Numbered from the stretch's first letter, positions 10,475 to 22,801 are shown. The stretch is 64,000 bases of DNA from Anisodus tanguticus (GCA_034509755.1 CM067539.1:53409513-53473512); one strand, 5' to 3'. The notes: a model not told the origin generated them from the sequence alone. Numbers and translations are program-made.

Positions 10475-11165
10475 TAGGGGTGTTCATGAGTTCGTTTGAG
10501 TCGGTTTTTAGTCATAACCAAAGCCAAATTAATTTACTCAGTTTTTAAATTATTAAAACCAAACCAAATATAATACATATCAATTGGTTTGATTGTTATT
10601 GGTTTGGTTCAGTTTTTCAATTTTTAAGAAACCTAATGGTATTTCTCTATTTCATTTTTTTCTATGATTAGGAAAGACTTTTACATTATTTTCCAACTTA
10701 TAATCCGCTATTAATCTTTTATTGTGAGAACTATAATTTATTTGGATTATGAAGAAAATGTCTTAAGATCGATAAGGTTTAATCAAGGGAACAAACTTTA
10801 TAAGAAATACAACTTTTTTAGGTAAATCAATTGTTTCTTTGAGTAAATGAGTTTGGATTCGTGGATATCTTTTAAGAAATGGTCTTAAGGTTTAAATTTC
10901 ATTAACCTAATAGAGATAAAGAAATTTTTTTATGAAAAAGTAAATAAAGTATTTAAAATTATTTATAAAAAATAATATATTGTATAAATATTATTATAAA
11001 AATTGTGTATATTATTTGTCGGTTCGATTTGATATTTTATTCGGGTATTATCGGGTTTTTTATCTTTTAAAACCACATCAAACCCAAACAACTATTGGTT
11101 TATTTAATCTGTTTGATTTGGTTTACGGATTGGAATAATTTTTAACCAAACCGTGAACACCCTTA
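10475..11165. mobile_element. hAT-type MITE, 0.7 kb
   Basis: Ends TAGGGGTGTTCATG and GTGAACACCCTTA form an inverted repeat. Both flanks contain subterminal AACC/GGTT runs (ACCAAACCAAA, GGTTTGGTTC), typical of plant non-autonomous hAT elements with GGGGTG termini. It has no coding capacity. Confidence 0.65.
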
Positions 11166-11590
11166 ATTGGTAATTGCAATGCATGAATTATATTTCTAGA
11201 TGTTTGTTGTATTAGAAATTAATATATATTTTATAATTTTTAAGTATAATATTTATTTACAATTACATCCTTTAGAGTTTTGAGAGAAATATATTTCAAT
11301 TCACTAATGTTATCTCTAATAAATTGAGAAGAGGAACAACCCAACACTCGAGTAACATCAACATCTCCATTCTTACTCTCCAAAGGGTAAATTTGTAATT
11401 TTAATATTTTTATTCATGTATTATTAATTCTTGTATTAGTTATTTCATCTTCTACCTCACATTAAATAATATAAATTGACTTATAAATCGATATCTATTT
11501 TTTATGTGGGATTATAAAATGATAATCAAACACCATGCTTGGCATGTTGAATTTTATAAAAAGCAACTAAAAAGCTATCAAAACACGGTA

Positions 11591-11837
11591 CTCCCTCTGT
11601 TTCAAAAAGATTGTGTGGTTTTGACTTGGCACAAAATTTAAGATAGTAGAGAAGACTTTTGAATCTTCTGATCTTAAATTAAAGATGTATTGAATGTATA
11701 AAAATATTCATTTAATCTTGTGGTCTTAAACATGACATATGAAAGTTGGAATGAAATAGTTGCAAAAAAAGAAAGAGACAATCTTTTTTAAACGGACTAA
11801 AAATAAAAGTAAGACAAACATTTTGAAACGGAAGGAG
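11591..11837. mobile_element. Stowaway MITE (11.6 kb)
   Basis: 247 bp flanked by TA on both sides (11589-11590 and 11838-11839). Ends CTCCCTCTGTTTCAAAA and TTTTGAAACGGAAGGAG are an inverted repeat. This is the mariner-type CTCCCTCCGTT family. Confidence 0.88.
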
Positions 11838-11867
11838 TATTAGCCATACTTTTTTTAATTCAGACTG

Positions 11868-14743
11868 TCCAGTGGACCGGGATGTCCCGATCCCACCCCG
11901 ACCTGTCTCGGTATCCGCCCCGACCCCCTTTTAAAATACGGGATAAAAAATATCGGTAGCGGAGTTCGAACTCGGGATGGGACTAGGGCTTGTCCCTCCC
12001 GTCCCGATCCCGCCCATCCTTCCCCTCGACCCGACCCGACCCATCCCGGCCCGCCCCATCCCGCCCCCTTTGCAGAAACTAATCGTTGCACAAAAACCAC
12101 TTTCAATTTTAACCATTGGCAACGGTTAATAACGATCATTTTGGCCCCCACACCCCATAAACCCCCCTAACCCTTAATATTTATTTTTAATCCATAAGTT
12201 TGTATATTTACATATTAACCCTATTTCTCAACTATAAATACTTCATTCTCCTCTTTATTTTTCTCACAAATATTCCTATCATCTCTTTACACACTAAATA
12301 TTATATTTCATTTGTCAATTTCTATCAAAGTTCAAAAATTGGGAGTGAAGTTGACAACTAGCTTGAGGATCATCGAGCAAAGTTTCAATTTTCAACCTCG
12401 AGTACACGTCGACGTTACGTCGACGTTTGGTACATTCGTTCCTTCTTTTATTTAAATTATTATTGTTACCTAATTTTAATTATCGTACTTAATTTCATTA
12501 ACTTTAATTATTTATTTGAATAATTATAATGGAACGAAGTTGAAGTTTTTCTGGTAGAGGTATTAGGGGTAACAGGGGTAAGAGTGCATCTTCTAGTAAT
12601 CCTAATTACGACGATTTCACTCATGTAGATGAAACTAATCTTTTTAATGTTAATATTAATATACCATTAGATCATGAGGTATATTCTGCATCTGAACCAG
12701 ACTATGATTTAGAAAATGAATTAGAAGATAATTTAGATAACACACCCACTAGTGCACCTCCACCTCAGGATCAGACTGAGTCTCATGCTGAAACTGAAAC
12801 TGGAATCCCTCATATTCCCCTAGTATGAGAAGATGATAAAAAGAACGAAAATTAAAATCACCTGCATGAATTTTTTTTGAAAGGGACATTCTTAATCAAC
12901 TAGCTATTTGTAAAATTTGTCGCGAAGTTTATAAATTTAAAAACTGGAAAAGGTCAAGGTGGGACATGAGGTTTAATGAGATGTGTAGAAAACTCTCACA
13001 AAGCAAGATAACCAACACTTGACTGATAAAGCGGGTGTGCAAATGCCTTCTGAGTCGGGACAAGATTCACATAGTGTTCCCGATCAAGTACATGGTCGAA
13101 TTAATTGATGACGGGGGGAGTTATAGGTCTGAAATATGATAAACACAAAGATCGGGAAAATTTAGCAAAATTAGTTGATGTGGAGGGTTTGCCTTTTCAT
13201 TTCCTTCCTCTCTTGGTTTTATTCATTACATTCGAGAAACATATATTCCTGCTTTTAACGATTTTCCTAGATCAACTATTAGAAGAGATGTTTTTAAATT
13301 TGCGCATGAATATCAATAATATTTACATTAGACATTGTATCATTTTAATGGCAAAGTGGCTATCACTTCTGACATAGGCCGTAGTACTAATGGTGATGAT
13401 TATTTAACTGTTACATGTCATTGGATAGATCACAATTGGTCTATGCAAAAATGTATATTAGCATATAAATATATTGATGAAAGGCACACTGGAGTTTTTA
13501 TTTAAAAAAATATTCATGAAATTAGTGAATATTATGAAATTACTGATAAAATTATGACTATTACATTAGATAATGTTACTTCTAATGATTATGTTGTAAA
13601 CATTTTAAAAACTCATTGACTCCATCTTTTCCCATATTTTTCATGTTAGATGTACATGTCCTATTTATAACTTAGTTGTAAATGATGGCTTAAAACTTTT
13701 TAAAAACATCATTGATAAAATACAATTTGCTATCAACTTTATTTTTAAAGGTAATAAAATACAAAGACGCAAAGAGTATAAAAAAACTTATCATGATTGT
13801 GGATTACCTTGTAGGAAAATTCAGAAGAAGTTGCGACTATGTGAAATTCTTTGTATGAACAATTATTTGTTGCTCACGAGTATAGTTGACCTATAACTTT
13901 ATTATTTAACGCCCATAATCAAAATCCAACTGATATGCTTATAGGTGTTGTACCGTTCGAATCAATTTCCAACGAAAATGGACGTGAAGACTTGCTGAAA
14001 TACTGGAGGGAGAATGAGAAGACATTTCCGACTCTATCAAAGATGGCCCGAGATGTGTTGAATATTTAAGTGTTATCAACAGCTTCTGAAAGCGTTTTTT
14101 CTGCTGGAAGGTTTCAAATAGGAGAGCACAGACACTCATTGCAGGGAGGCAATTTGGAGATTGTAGTTTTATTTAGAGATTGGATTAGAGCGGAACGTAG
14201 AAGGTGCGGTCAACCAGAAATCAATGAAGAAGACGATTACAACTACAAAGAAATCTTATTTGAGGGAGCAGGAAGCGACGTTAAACAATTTGACCATCAA
14301 CTTTCAATTCCAATAGAAGATCCTCAAGAGATTGTCCGAAAATTAGAAAAAGTATGGTTGAATATGTAATTTTTTTAATGACAATTTTACTATGTGATTT
14401 GCAACTTTTGAACTACGAAACAAAGTTGCAATTTTGAAATTGTATTACAAAAAAATCATAATTCTATTAAATAAAATAAGAGGCAATTAGCCTTGGGATG
14501 TTTTTTCACTATCTTGTTCAATTATTTAAGTGCTTAAATATATATATATATTTAAATTAAGTGTCTAGAAAAAAAAAAAGTCCCCCAAATCCCCTACCCG
14601 ACCCGACTCGTCCCCCCAAATCTCGTCCCTTCTGCCGGTGGTATGTGGGACGGAACGGGACCTCTTCCCGTTCCCCATATCCCGCCAAACCCGATCCCAA
14701 CCCCTACCCCGTCCCCCAAATCCCGTCTCGTCCCGTCCCCACT
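11868..14743 (+). mobile_element. hAT DNA transposon, decayed
   Basis: About 2.9 kb with short inverted ends around CAGTGG...GGGA (left, 11870) and TCCCCACTG (right, 14743). GC-rich subterminal runs of CCCGACCC, CCCATCCC and CCCGTCCC type (11876-12070 and 14580-14745) flank a transposase pseudogene. The flanking 8-bp sequences do not match, so the exact ends are uncertain. Confidence 0.7.
12529..14369 (+). pseudogene. hAT transposase pseudogene
   Basis: Likely start ATG 12529, then a Ser/Asn/Asp-rich N-terminus. A BED-zinc-finger-like stretch (AICKICREVYK) is near 12905, and the catalytic core region follows (YLTVTCHWIDHNW, ITLDNVTSND, TCPIYNLVVNDGL). The C-terminal dimerisation domain (hATC) is at 13945-14369, with the hallmark ASESVFSAGRFQIGEHRHSL and an acidic tail. 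Several in-frame stops and frameshifts, such as TGA 12542-12544 and TAA 14067-14069, make it non-functional. An intact hAT transposase is about 650-750 residues, and this region has room for that. Confidence 0.85.
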
Positions 14744-14832
14744 GACCACCTTTAGTTTTAATATATGAATAACCCCATTCCTAACTAGAAGCTAAATGAC
14801 TCATTACTTAACGGTACATAACGTAACCTTCT

Positions 14833-15647
14833 AGGGGTGGGCAAAAAACCCGGAGAACCGAAAAAATCGAACCGAATCGAAATTCGGTTCGGTTTTTTTT
14901 TTTTTTTTTAAAAAAACGATTCTTTGAAAAAACGAACCGAATCAGGATTTAGTGATTGGGTTCGGTTTTTAAATTTTGGATACGAACCGAACCGAAAAAA
15001 TGAATTAAATATATAATTTTTTTTATTTTAGGCTACTACTATCTCTTGAATCATAGCCATTGAAGTCAATCTATGAAGCTTTTATGGAAATCGCATGCGG
15101 CATGAAATTGATTAACATATCACAGAAGCATTGACATAAAATGTAGGGAGAGAAAGTAGTTGTAAATTGATAAAACTTTAAATGGTCATAACTCTGCGCT
15201 CGGATGTCCGTTTTACTCGATTTTTTTTATTTTGCGTATTTTTTCTAGACGGGGCCGGTCAAACTGCCAAAAGGCGGTTTGGCACAAACAATATTTAGAA
15301 ATACGTCCGTTTTCCCAATCAATTTGTGTTTTCCCCCAAATCGATTTCTAATTTTCCTTTCTTTAGTAAACATCTCACGATACACAATAGATTTCAACGT
15401 CGAAATTTCATGATAGTGTAGGTGTGAATGTCAATTTCAGTTTTGAAAATTCAATTTTAAAAGAAGAAAAAAAATCTCCGACCCGGCCCGGCCCACTAGA
15501 AAAAACTGATATAATCCGATACATTCGACGATATAAACCGATTAAAAAAAAAAAAGTTGTATTCGGTTTTTTTAAAAAAAAACGATTTTTATTCGGTTCA
15601 TATTTTTCGGATACAAAACCGATATAAACCGATATATGCTCACCCCT
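14833..15647. mobile_element. hAT-type MITE, 0.8 kb, rich in CGGTT/AACCG
   Basis: Ends AGGGGTGGGC and GCTCACCCCT. Both arms carry many CGAACCGAA / TTCGGTTCGG motifs, so they can pair over some 150 bases. The interior has no gene. It is similar in type to 10475-11165 but not an obvious copy. Confidence 0.65.
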
Positions 15648-15845
15648 AGATATAAGCAATTAGTTGTCGCACTAATGGGAAAAAAATTGTCAACCAAACA
15701 ATCAACTATCATATAAAAAATGCCAATTGCAGTTAGCACTAACGTATTAGGGAATAGACAAAAAATGTAATAGCCAATTTTTTTTTCCTTAATGGGGTTG
15801 GAGAGAAGCCCTTTTATTCTTAAATTGAACGCTAATAGTACTACA

Positions 15846-15863
15846 CCCCCCCCCCCCCCCCCC
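15846..15863. repeat. Poly-C homopolymer, about 18 C
   Basis: An uninterrupted C run between the hAT-type MITE and the 3' end of MOC1. Its exact length is uncertain for technical reasons. Confidence 0.9.
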
Positions 15864-16674
15864 GAACTAAAGCTAACTTAGAAACTCCATTCATTCGAAA
15901 GCGAAAATAAGAATCTCACAAGACATTCTCTTCCTTGATCCCAAAATACAACTGCGAGTGATGCTTACTAGCTTAGTAACACAGAAACTTGAAATCGAAG
16001 TGATCAAATATCAATTAGACAACAGCCTTTCTACTTAAATCAATACAGTGTATAATCTAGAATTTAGACGCGGTTTGTTCTGAGTTGAGATTTGACTTTA
16101 TCTATACTGGTTTTTGCGCATAGCATGAAACTCGATTATGTAGGCTGATCGTCCGTCCACTTCAAACGCTCAAAACAAACCATTTTCTGTGTTACATGAC
16201 AGGGATTGATTTGGTATATTTCGATGTCAAACACTGAATTCGGCCAAAACCGTGTATATGTATGTGAACGAAATTAAATAAGTACTACATAACAGTGTTT
16301 CATGCTAAAAGTGCATTCAATACAATGATTCAACAATATAAGCCGAGGAATTAAAGTCTCTAATTCCCCTTCCTTAGAATGTGATTAATGAGGTATCTAC
16401 ACTATCTTATCCTACAATCTATATGAAGATACTACTACATTACAACAGAAATGACAATTAAGTTAACACGGAAAGGATGAGTTCGATTTCGCCAATGCTT
16501 ACGTTGAGATTTCATGGAGTCGGTTGGAAAAACTCGAATTGATCGACAAGCCTCTTTGATTAATTGTTTCTCTCTTACTGCATAATTCTTCAAAGGATTC
16601 ATCCATCAACATCTAAACGTCGGAACTGATAAAAGATTAATCCATTGACCAGCTTTCTCCATTTCCTGAGGCAT
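15864..16674. other. MOC1 downstream region, no feature
   Basis: About 0.8 kb downstream of the MOC1 stop codon, which would include its 3' untranslated region. I see no gene or clear repeat. Confidence 0.5.
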
Positions 16675-19600
16675 TTAATTTTCCACGGCACAAAGAGAAT
16701 CAGAATTTATCTTGATGCCTTTGCCATAAGCAGCAATGAGAAGAGCCTCAGCTCGACCTGGAAGGTTAAGAAAGAACCATTAAATAACATTTAGCAAAAC
16801 GATCTTGATGCAAATCTGTTAATTAAGGTTATGAAATATCGATTTAGAGTCCAAAAAATGATCCACAGATTGTTATTTGATACAAATTCTGAGGTTGGTG
16901 TTCAGTAAAGCTTGCAATAGAAAGGTCCTATATAGGAATTTCACCAACTGGAAGTGCTGGGAAACCAGTTCCAACTTGTATGTTCAAGGCCAAAACTACG
17001 ACTTTAAGAAAAGTAAAGAGGTTAGCATAAGCCACAATTCTAGTGATTGGAAAGAAAGAAAACGAGGAGACAAACTTATAGACTACAGGAGCAAGTATAT
17101 CATATACACAATTCTGATAAAATCGCAATGTATATATGTTTAGGATCAAGATGAAGTTAACCCGTCTATATTAGCCAAGGAATACAAAGTCATTCGGGCA
17201 AGATCAACTAAAATGTGAAGCCACTTAGAGCTTTGGTTCAATGGTAAAGGTAGTAAACACGGGATGTATGGTAAGCACATGTCCACCTGTCCAACAGATT
17301 TCTTGATTGTCCAAGATCATTTATGGCATGAAACAACTCACAGTATGGGTCTAGCTTATTGATATGCTCGATAAAACTCTACTTGTATCCATTTGATTTC
17401 TTTTACCCACAAACATGTGCTCGAAAATCAAAATTTTGAGCAGAGTCTGCCCCACCGATGTATTAGAAATGATACCTTGGGAATCATGCTGTGAACTAAG
17501 TGTGGTATTTAAGTGGAAAAGCGTAGAGGGGCGACTCATTATCAACCAAGTTCCGCAGCTCGAAATAGCAAATTTCTTAAGATGAAATAAAATGTGACAC
17601 CCTGAGTTTCCAATCTTACAGCCAAAGAAGAGCAAGGACTTATAACAAGGTATCTTGGAGAGGTTACTAGAGATATTGAATGTCAAAAATTGATGTCTTA
17701 TACTAGGTTGAGTATAAGACAAGTTTTTCTTCTCTCGTTTTTTTAGTCTATTCAAAATCATAAATAAGGGGTCCAAATTAGGCTAAGGGAACTATTCCCA
17801 AAATTTTAGGACACCCCTGAGTCAAAGTCAACTCTTGGTTGACCAAAAAGTCAACCCTCCAGTCAACGGGTCAAGACCCGAAACAAGTTACATGAGCGCG
17901 TTTCCCATAATATAGGGAATCCAATTCCATATTATATATTCATTTTTGATACCGAATACCAAGTCAAATTACATCAGTTACAAGAATCAACATGTCACTG
18001 CCTGTTATACTTGTACTCCCTTCCTGGATAGATGAATAGTCTGCTAAATGATTCCTTTTGATTGACAAGTTGCACAAACACGTAAAATATAAGAACCCAT
18101 GGTTCTTTTTTCAGAAATAGAAATGCTTAGCAGATGAAGTCGAAGTATACCTACCATGATCTTTCTTCCTTTTTAATAGAGAACTCAAAGAGGGAAACAA
18201 CACCTACCATGATCTTTCTTCCTTTTTAATAGAGAACTCAAAGAGGGAAACAACGAAGATGCAACTTCCCTGCTAAAATCCTGCAAAGAAAATTAATTGA
18301 ACGACAGATATTTGATGATGACTCCAAAAATCTGCAGATGCTGAAATTTTTAAGAGTACAAAACTGCAAGAGAGAAAACAAGTAGAAAACTGAAAAATCT
18401 AACAAGATGGACTTTTTAGTTAATGAAAGGGAAACAGCAAAAGGCTTGAAATAATAAAGTAAATCCAATCTATGAGGAACTTTAATAACCTTGTTTGAGC
18501 GTTCTCTTGTAAGTTGAAACTCACTCTTCCACGCACTTGATGGCACAGGAATAACAGAGAATCCGGACGCAACTAACAACCCGATCCATAGTCCATAGCC
18601 GAATCCTCCGCTCCACCATCCCTTGATGCAGTAAAAATATATTGATAAATGGTGTACCAACGAGAAAAATACAAATAAGATACACTAGACATTCTAATGA
18701 ACTAAGTGGTGATAGCTCCAAGAAGGTGAATGGCCAACAACAAGTATTGTGTGTGTGTGGGGGGGGGGGGGGGGGGGGGCAAAGAAGTTATTCAGCACTT
18801 AACAGTATGTGGTGTACATTGACATAGAATCTCAGTCAGACATTATAGAATCTCTGTAAGAAGAACAAAGGGTTTTTTGCTGTTTTGGAAATTTGTAAAG
18901 ATGGCTCCTAGCACAGCCTTTGTGCTAGATATTTATATAAACTTGTTACCTTTCTATAAAAACAGTATGTGGTGTATGCTGTTTTATCAAAAGACTTGTA
19001 GTTAGTCAGTTGAATTTAGTATCGAGATGAAGGTCCAACCTCAAATAAGGTAATGGAAAATAGCATTTTAATATTTTGACTAGTTTATGCAACAAATATA
19101 GAGCACATATCTTGTGGTTTCTTCAGCTTTACCCCATTTTTTTAATGATGCAAACTGAATTTGTTTTTTGAATAAGTAAATACTTAGGTTGCTTAAATCA
19201 TGTAAGCATGAAAAATGTATGATGCCTATACTTCTGGTAACAATAAACTTTCTAACCCGCCTGTACCTACAGAATGTCTCTAACCATGAAAGCATTAGTG
19301 ACATCCATCAAGAAAATAATACATCACAATCGAAAAGGAAAATTTCAAGTATTTGAGAAACCTAAACCCACCCACCCCTAACCCGTGCCAATGAGGAGCA
19401 CAAAAATCTAAAGGACCTCCAAACACCTTAGCTAAGTGTAAAGCCTTAATACAATTATCTCCTGAAACAATATCAGATTATTGGATGGCTATCTCGACCA
19501 ACCACAGCTACAAGTTGAATTGTTACTTTATGTAAGTTTCTGTTCAGGAAATTATGGCATTCATAAAAGTCTTTCCTCGTTTAGCATACTCCCTTCGTCC

Positions 19601-22587
19601 CAATATATGTGAAGGTGTTTGACTAGGACGGAGTTTAATAAAGAAAATATGACTTTTGAAACTTGTGGTCCAAAATAAGTCATAGATATTTGTGTGGCTA
19701 TAAATATTCTCATTGAGGGTAAAATTGAAAGTTTGAAGCTAAATTGTTACTAAATATAGAAAGGTGTCATTTTTTCCGGACCGACTAAAAACGAAAGAGT
19801 GTCCCATGAATTGGGACGGAGAGAGTATAAACAAGTCCAAAGTAATAGATGCCAGTTGCTAGATAATGACACGAGCAGATAGTTGATTGACTCTATCTGG
19901 TGAAGCTCTGAAGGGATCGATATGCATGGCCTACCAAGTATGGATGCATATGTTATAAGTAATAAACACTATAGGCAATGCATTATTATTTGATGGTGCA
20001 AGTTTTAAAGAGCAAGTGGACATGAATAGCTATCATCATTTGAATAAAATTGATAGGCTAGTAGTTGCAGTACATACTGACATCCTTGTTAATAATATTG
20101 CTAACCTGCTTACCATCTTGTGGATACGGAGATGATTGTTCAACATACGCAGTTGTTCCTGAAAACAAAATGAAATATCTCATCTGACTTTAGGTACTTA
20201 TCCAAAAATAATCTAATTTGCCTCTGATATCAGATAGCAAATTTAATAATTCAACTAAATTTGATAAGACCATAAACAGGAACAGGTCACTCCTTGCATA
20301 AAGGACACTCAATCAAACAACCAGGCTAACGCACTGAAGAATCAATGACGAATTTACTTTAATGGCATTCATAGTTATCCTGCAACAGTGATTAACTTAT
20401 TTAATATGATTCAGAATCTTTGCAAACCCAACCAAATTCATATAAATGCATCAACCGCCTCCCCAACCCACACCCTAGTCCAGAAGCAGAAAACAGGACA
20501 GCCAATTAATAAAATATACCAGGAAAACAAGATACTTAGTTTCTTGGTGAAGGGAAAAAAGAAAAAGAAAGCATTATTGTCACCTTCAACGCCAAACGAA
20601 CAAACTAGCACAAAAATCTCAAGGAAATAGCAGAATCGACTGAACAAGTCATTCAGTCCAGATAACTGAGGAAGTTAAGAACAGAGATTTGAAGGACTTC
20701 TAAGATGACAGTTCTTTTGTACCTATAGGAGCTTCAAAACTTTGAAGCAACTGAACAATAGCTTTTGCATCTAAGCGTTTCCGCACTCCTTTGCCAACAA
20801 GTACCTTCAAGTGAGGAGAATCAAACACCTGGACATTGGAATAGGAAGTTAATGAGAAGTACACTTCAGAGTTAGAAGTAAATAAATCAGTGAACAAGGT
20901 ACTAACTTCTTAGAGCACAAGAATTTTTCTTTCTTTCTTTTTTATTTTTCCTTCCTTGATTTGAGATTGATGGATATTCATTTCACGACTCACTTAACTC
21001 TATTGGACAATAAACTGACAAAAGCTCCAATCACTTGGACTCAAAGCAAGAAAAAAACTATGATATTACTGGTACTGACAAGAAAACTGTAAATGTTTAT
21101 GTATATTTAAAAAAGGTACAACTTTCAGATATACCATTGGCTTAAATACAATAAGGTCCATGAAATGCTAGAAGAACAGACAACCCCACATGCAAATAGT
21201 AATCAAAGATGAAAACAACATCTAATTTTGGTTCCTCAAGAGCAACATATAAATGTGGAAGAACATAGTACAACTCTCACTTCAAGAAGAAGTTAAAAAA
21301 CACACAAGGGTGTAGCCTAGCGGTATGAAGTGGGTTGAGAATCATGAGATCAAAGATACCCGGTACCTATGTAGGTGAGAGGTAGCAACTACCTCGTGAA
21401 ATTAGTCACGGTGCACACAAGTTGGCTCAAACATCACGGTTATTGAAAAGAAGTTAAAAAGTTCTTGAACTATGGAAAATAAGGCAAAGGAAAAATCAAA
21501 ACTGTTACATGGATCCTCACCGTCCATGTTGCACTATTTAAGCCCGTCCCTTTCTAATATTATAAATCATTAGTTTTACAGCACTAGAAGTTCTCTACAT
21601 CTTTCATTAACATATAAGTCTCCCCAATACTAAAGTTCTCCTAGCTAACCTTGTTCCTAAAGTAAACTATACTAACATGACAAAAATCTCATAATATATC
21701 TTTTTCTTCCATTGCACCTTATTTTTCGCTAGGTCTACATGGATTCAAAGGGATTGTAGGTAATGCAACTATAGTCAAACTTCTCTATAACAGTATCCTT
21801 TGTCCCAATATTTTTTGGTTGTTATAGCTAAATGGTGTTACGTAGAAGTGAAAATATGTTCCAAAGAAAACTTGGCCGTTATAGTGAAATGTTGTAATAG
21901 AGGCCTGACTATATAATAACAACACCAACACTATACTCCCACCGTTTTAAAATGTTTATTTTACTTTTTTTTCTGGTTTGTTTCAAAATGTTTGCCTCTT
22001 TCTTTTTTTGGCAACTGTTTAATTCCAAATTTCCACATAATATGTTTAAGATCACAAAATAAAGGGCATTTTGATATATTCTTTATAATTAAAGACCACA
22101 ATATTCAAAAGTATTTTATATTTTCTTAAACTTAATGTCAAGTCAAAACCTGATAAATATTTTGAAACGGAGTTAGTACCAGTATAATACCACAAGTGGG
22201 TCAGCTCAAATGAAAAATATATACTACCTGAGGAGGTTGATTTGGTTTGAAGAGAGCCAAGGCACCAGAAGTATCCGGGTCAACCCCAATAACCCAACCC
22301 GTATTCAAAGGCTCCGTACATGGAAACGGACAAGACAAAGACTCCAACCAGTCCATTTTCAACTGAGCTTCCAAAATTCCTTTACTACCCCTAGCCTTTG
22401 CAGCTCCATTTTTTCTTGGAGATGGGATTTGCTCTATGACAGGGGTATTTGTGGTAATAATGGCTGCTACTGAAGACGAAGATGAGAAAAGCTTGAATGA
22501 AGTAAATCGAATTGTTGGGATTAATTTTGAAGTCATTGTTGGGGTTATGAATTGTAATGGTTGGGTTTGTATGATGATTGATTCCAT
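16675..22587 (-). CDS. MOC1: Chloroplast Holliday junction resolvase MOC1
   Basis: MOC1 is a RuvC/RNase H-fold nuclease that cuts four-way DNA junctions in chloroplasts and is needed for nucleoid segregation. Six exons join in frame with GT/AG borders: 22587-22228, 20828-20723, 20158-20106, 18621-18490, 18280-18208 and 16757-16675, giving 268 residues. Residues 1 to about 60 are rich in Ser, Thr and Ile with few acids, as in a transit peptide. The nuclease core runs from WVIGVDPDTSGALAL (residue 98). It continues through VFDSPHLKVLVGKGVRKRLDAK, YVEQSSPYPQDGKQ, GWWSGGFGYGLWIG and LFPSLSSLLKRKKDHG to RAEALLIAAYG. Likely metal-binding acids are D103, E162, D240 and E245, all present. An in-frame ATG at 22725 would add 46 Arg-rich residues; I chose 22587 because the sequence after it looks like a transit peptide. 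Introns hold several transposons, and the exon 5 donor is duplicated. Confidence 0.93.
17225..17380 (+). repeat. Possible SINE-like fragment in MOC1 intron 5
   Basis: GAGCTTTGGTTCAATGGTAAAGG resembles the tRNA-like head of some Solanaceae SINEs. There is no clear tail or duplication, so this is weak. Confidence 0.25.
17594..17990 (+). mobile_element. Gypsy-type LTR fragment in MOC1 intron 5
   Basis: Starts TGTGACACCCTGAGTTTCC, a typical start of Solanaceae Ty3/gypsy LTRs, and includes a Thr/Val-coding-like run (GTCAAAGTCAACTCTTGGTTGACC) often seen in such LTRs. No second LTR or internal region is present and the right end is unclear. The orientation is opposite to MOC1. Confidence 0.5.
18149..18254. 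repeat. Perfect 53-bp tandem duplication across a MOC1 5' splice site
   Basis: Copy A is 18149-18201 and copy B is 18202-18254, identical over 53 bp. On the minus strand each copy carries the last 47 bases of exon 5 (ending AAGATCATG) plus the first six intron bases GTAGGT. Copy B is upstream in the transcript. Using its donor gives the normal protein. Using the copy A donor adds 53 nt, shifts the frame and meets a TGA within the added part. Confidence 0.95.
18759..18779. repeat. Poly-G homopolymer, about 21 G, after a GT run
   Basis: GTGTGTGTGT followed by about 21 G, in MOC1 intron 3. It could form G-quadruplex structure on the plus strand. Confidence 0.9.
19589..19825. mobile_element. Stowaway MITE in MOC1 intron 3
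   Basis: 237 bp flanked by TA (19587-19588 and 19826-19827). Ends CTCCCTTCGTCCCAAT and ATTGGGACGGAGAGAG form the inverted repeat. Confidence 0.88.
21300..21447 (+). mobile_element. SINE in MOC1 intron 1
   Basis: About 148 bp flanked by a perfect 13-bp duplication AAGAAGTTAAAAA (21287-21299 and 21448-21460). The head GGTGTAGCCTAGCGGT is a Pol III A-box of tRNA type. The rest (GTACCTATGTAGGTGAGAGGTAGC ... TTAGTCACGGTGCACACAAG) matches the Solanaceae SINE type also seen at 7367-7900. It is antisense to MOC1. Confidence 0.85.
21936..22176. mobile_element. Stowaway MITE in MOC1 intron 1
   Basis: 241 bp flanked by TA (21934-21935 and 22177-22178). Ends CTCCCACCGTTTTAAAATG and ATTTTGAAACGGAGTTAG are an imperfect inverted repeat. 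It lies 51 bp from the exon 1 donor. Confidence 0.85.
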
Positions 22588-22801
22588 GAGAAAGAAGTTA
22601 CCCACTTCGCCGGAGATCGACCGCCGGCGCCGGAGTTTCAAGATTCGTTTCTTAGAGGTTTTATGGTTTGCCGAAGTTGTTTCCTGTATGTGCTTTAACA
22701 CTCTGTTAGGATGGTCGAGACCCATGGTTTCATAAGGTACAGTATAATATTATTTTATATGTTTTATAATGTATCATATTAATAAATAAATATAATATTT
22801 G
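22588..22801 (-). promoter_or_regulatory. Remaining native MOC1 upstream region
   Basis: Only 214 bp separate the chosen MOC1 start codon from the copia 3 insertion. It contains an AT-rich stretch (22740-22800), with TATA-like sequence, and the alternative upstream ATG at 22725. Promoter elements further out are displaced by 4.7 kb. Confidence 0.5.

Larger units (their letters stand above)
9117..11545. mobile_element. Outer MITE interrupted by later insertions
   Basis: Left arm GTCGTTTGATTGTTGG (from about 9119) and right arm GATAATCAAACACCATGC (to about 11540) form a loose inverted repeat. The adjoining sequence contains ATTAGTTAT and GTATTAGTTAT as in an abundant Solanaceae MITE with GTCGTTTGGT ends. 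Copia 2 (9209-10460) and a hAT-type MITE (10475-11165) sit between the arms. Confidence 0.45.

Noticed and set aside
17351..17776. Minus-strand frame of 141 codons in MOC1 intron 5
   Set aside because: It covers intron and a gypsy LTR start, and has no known motif.
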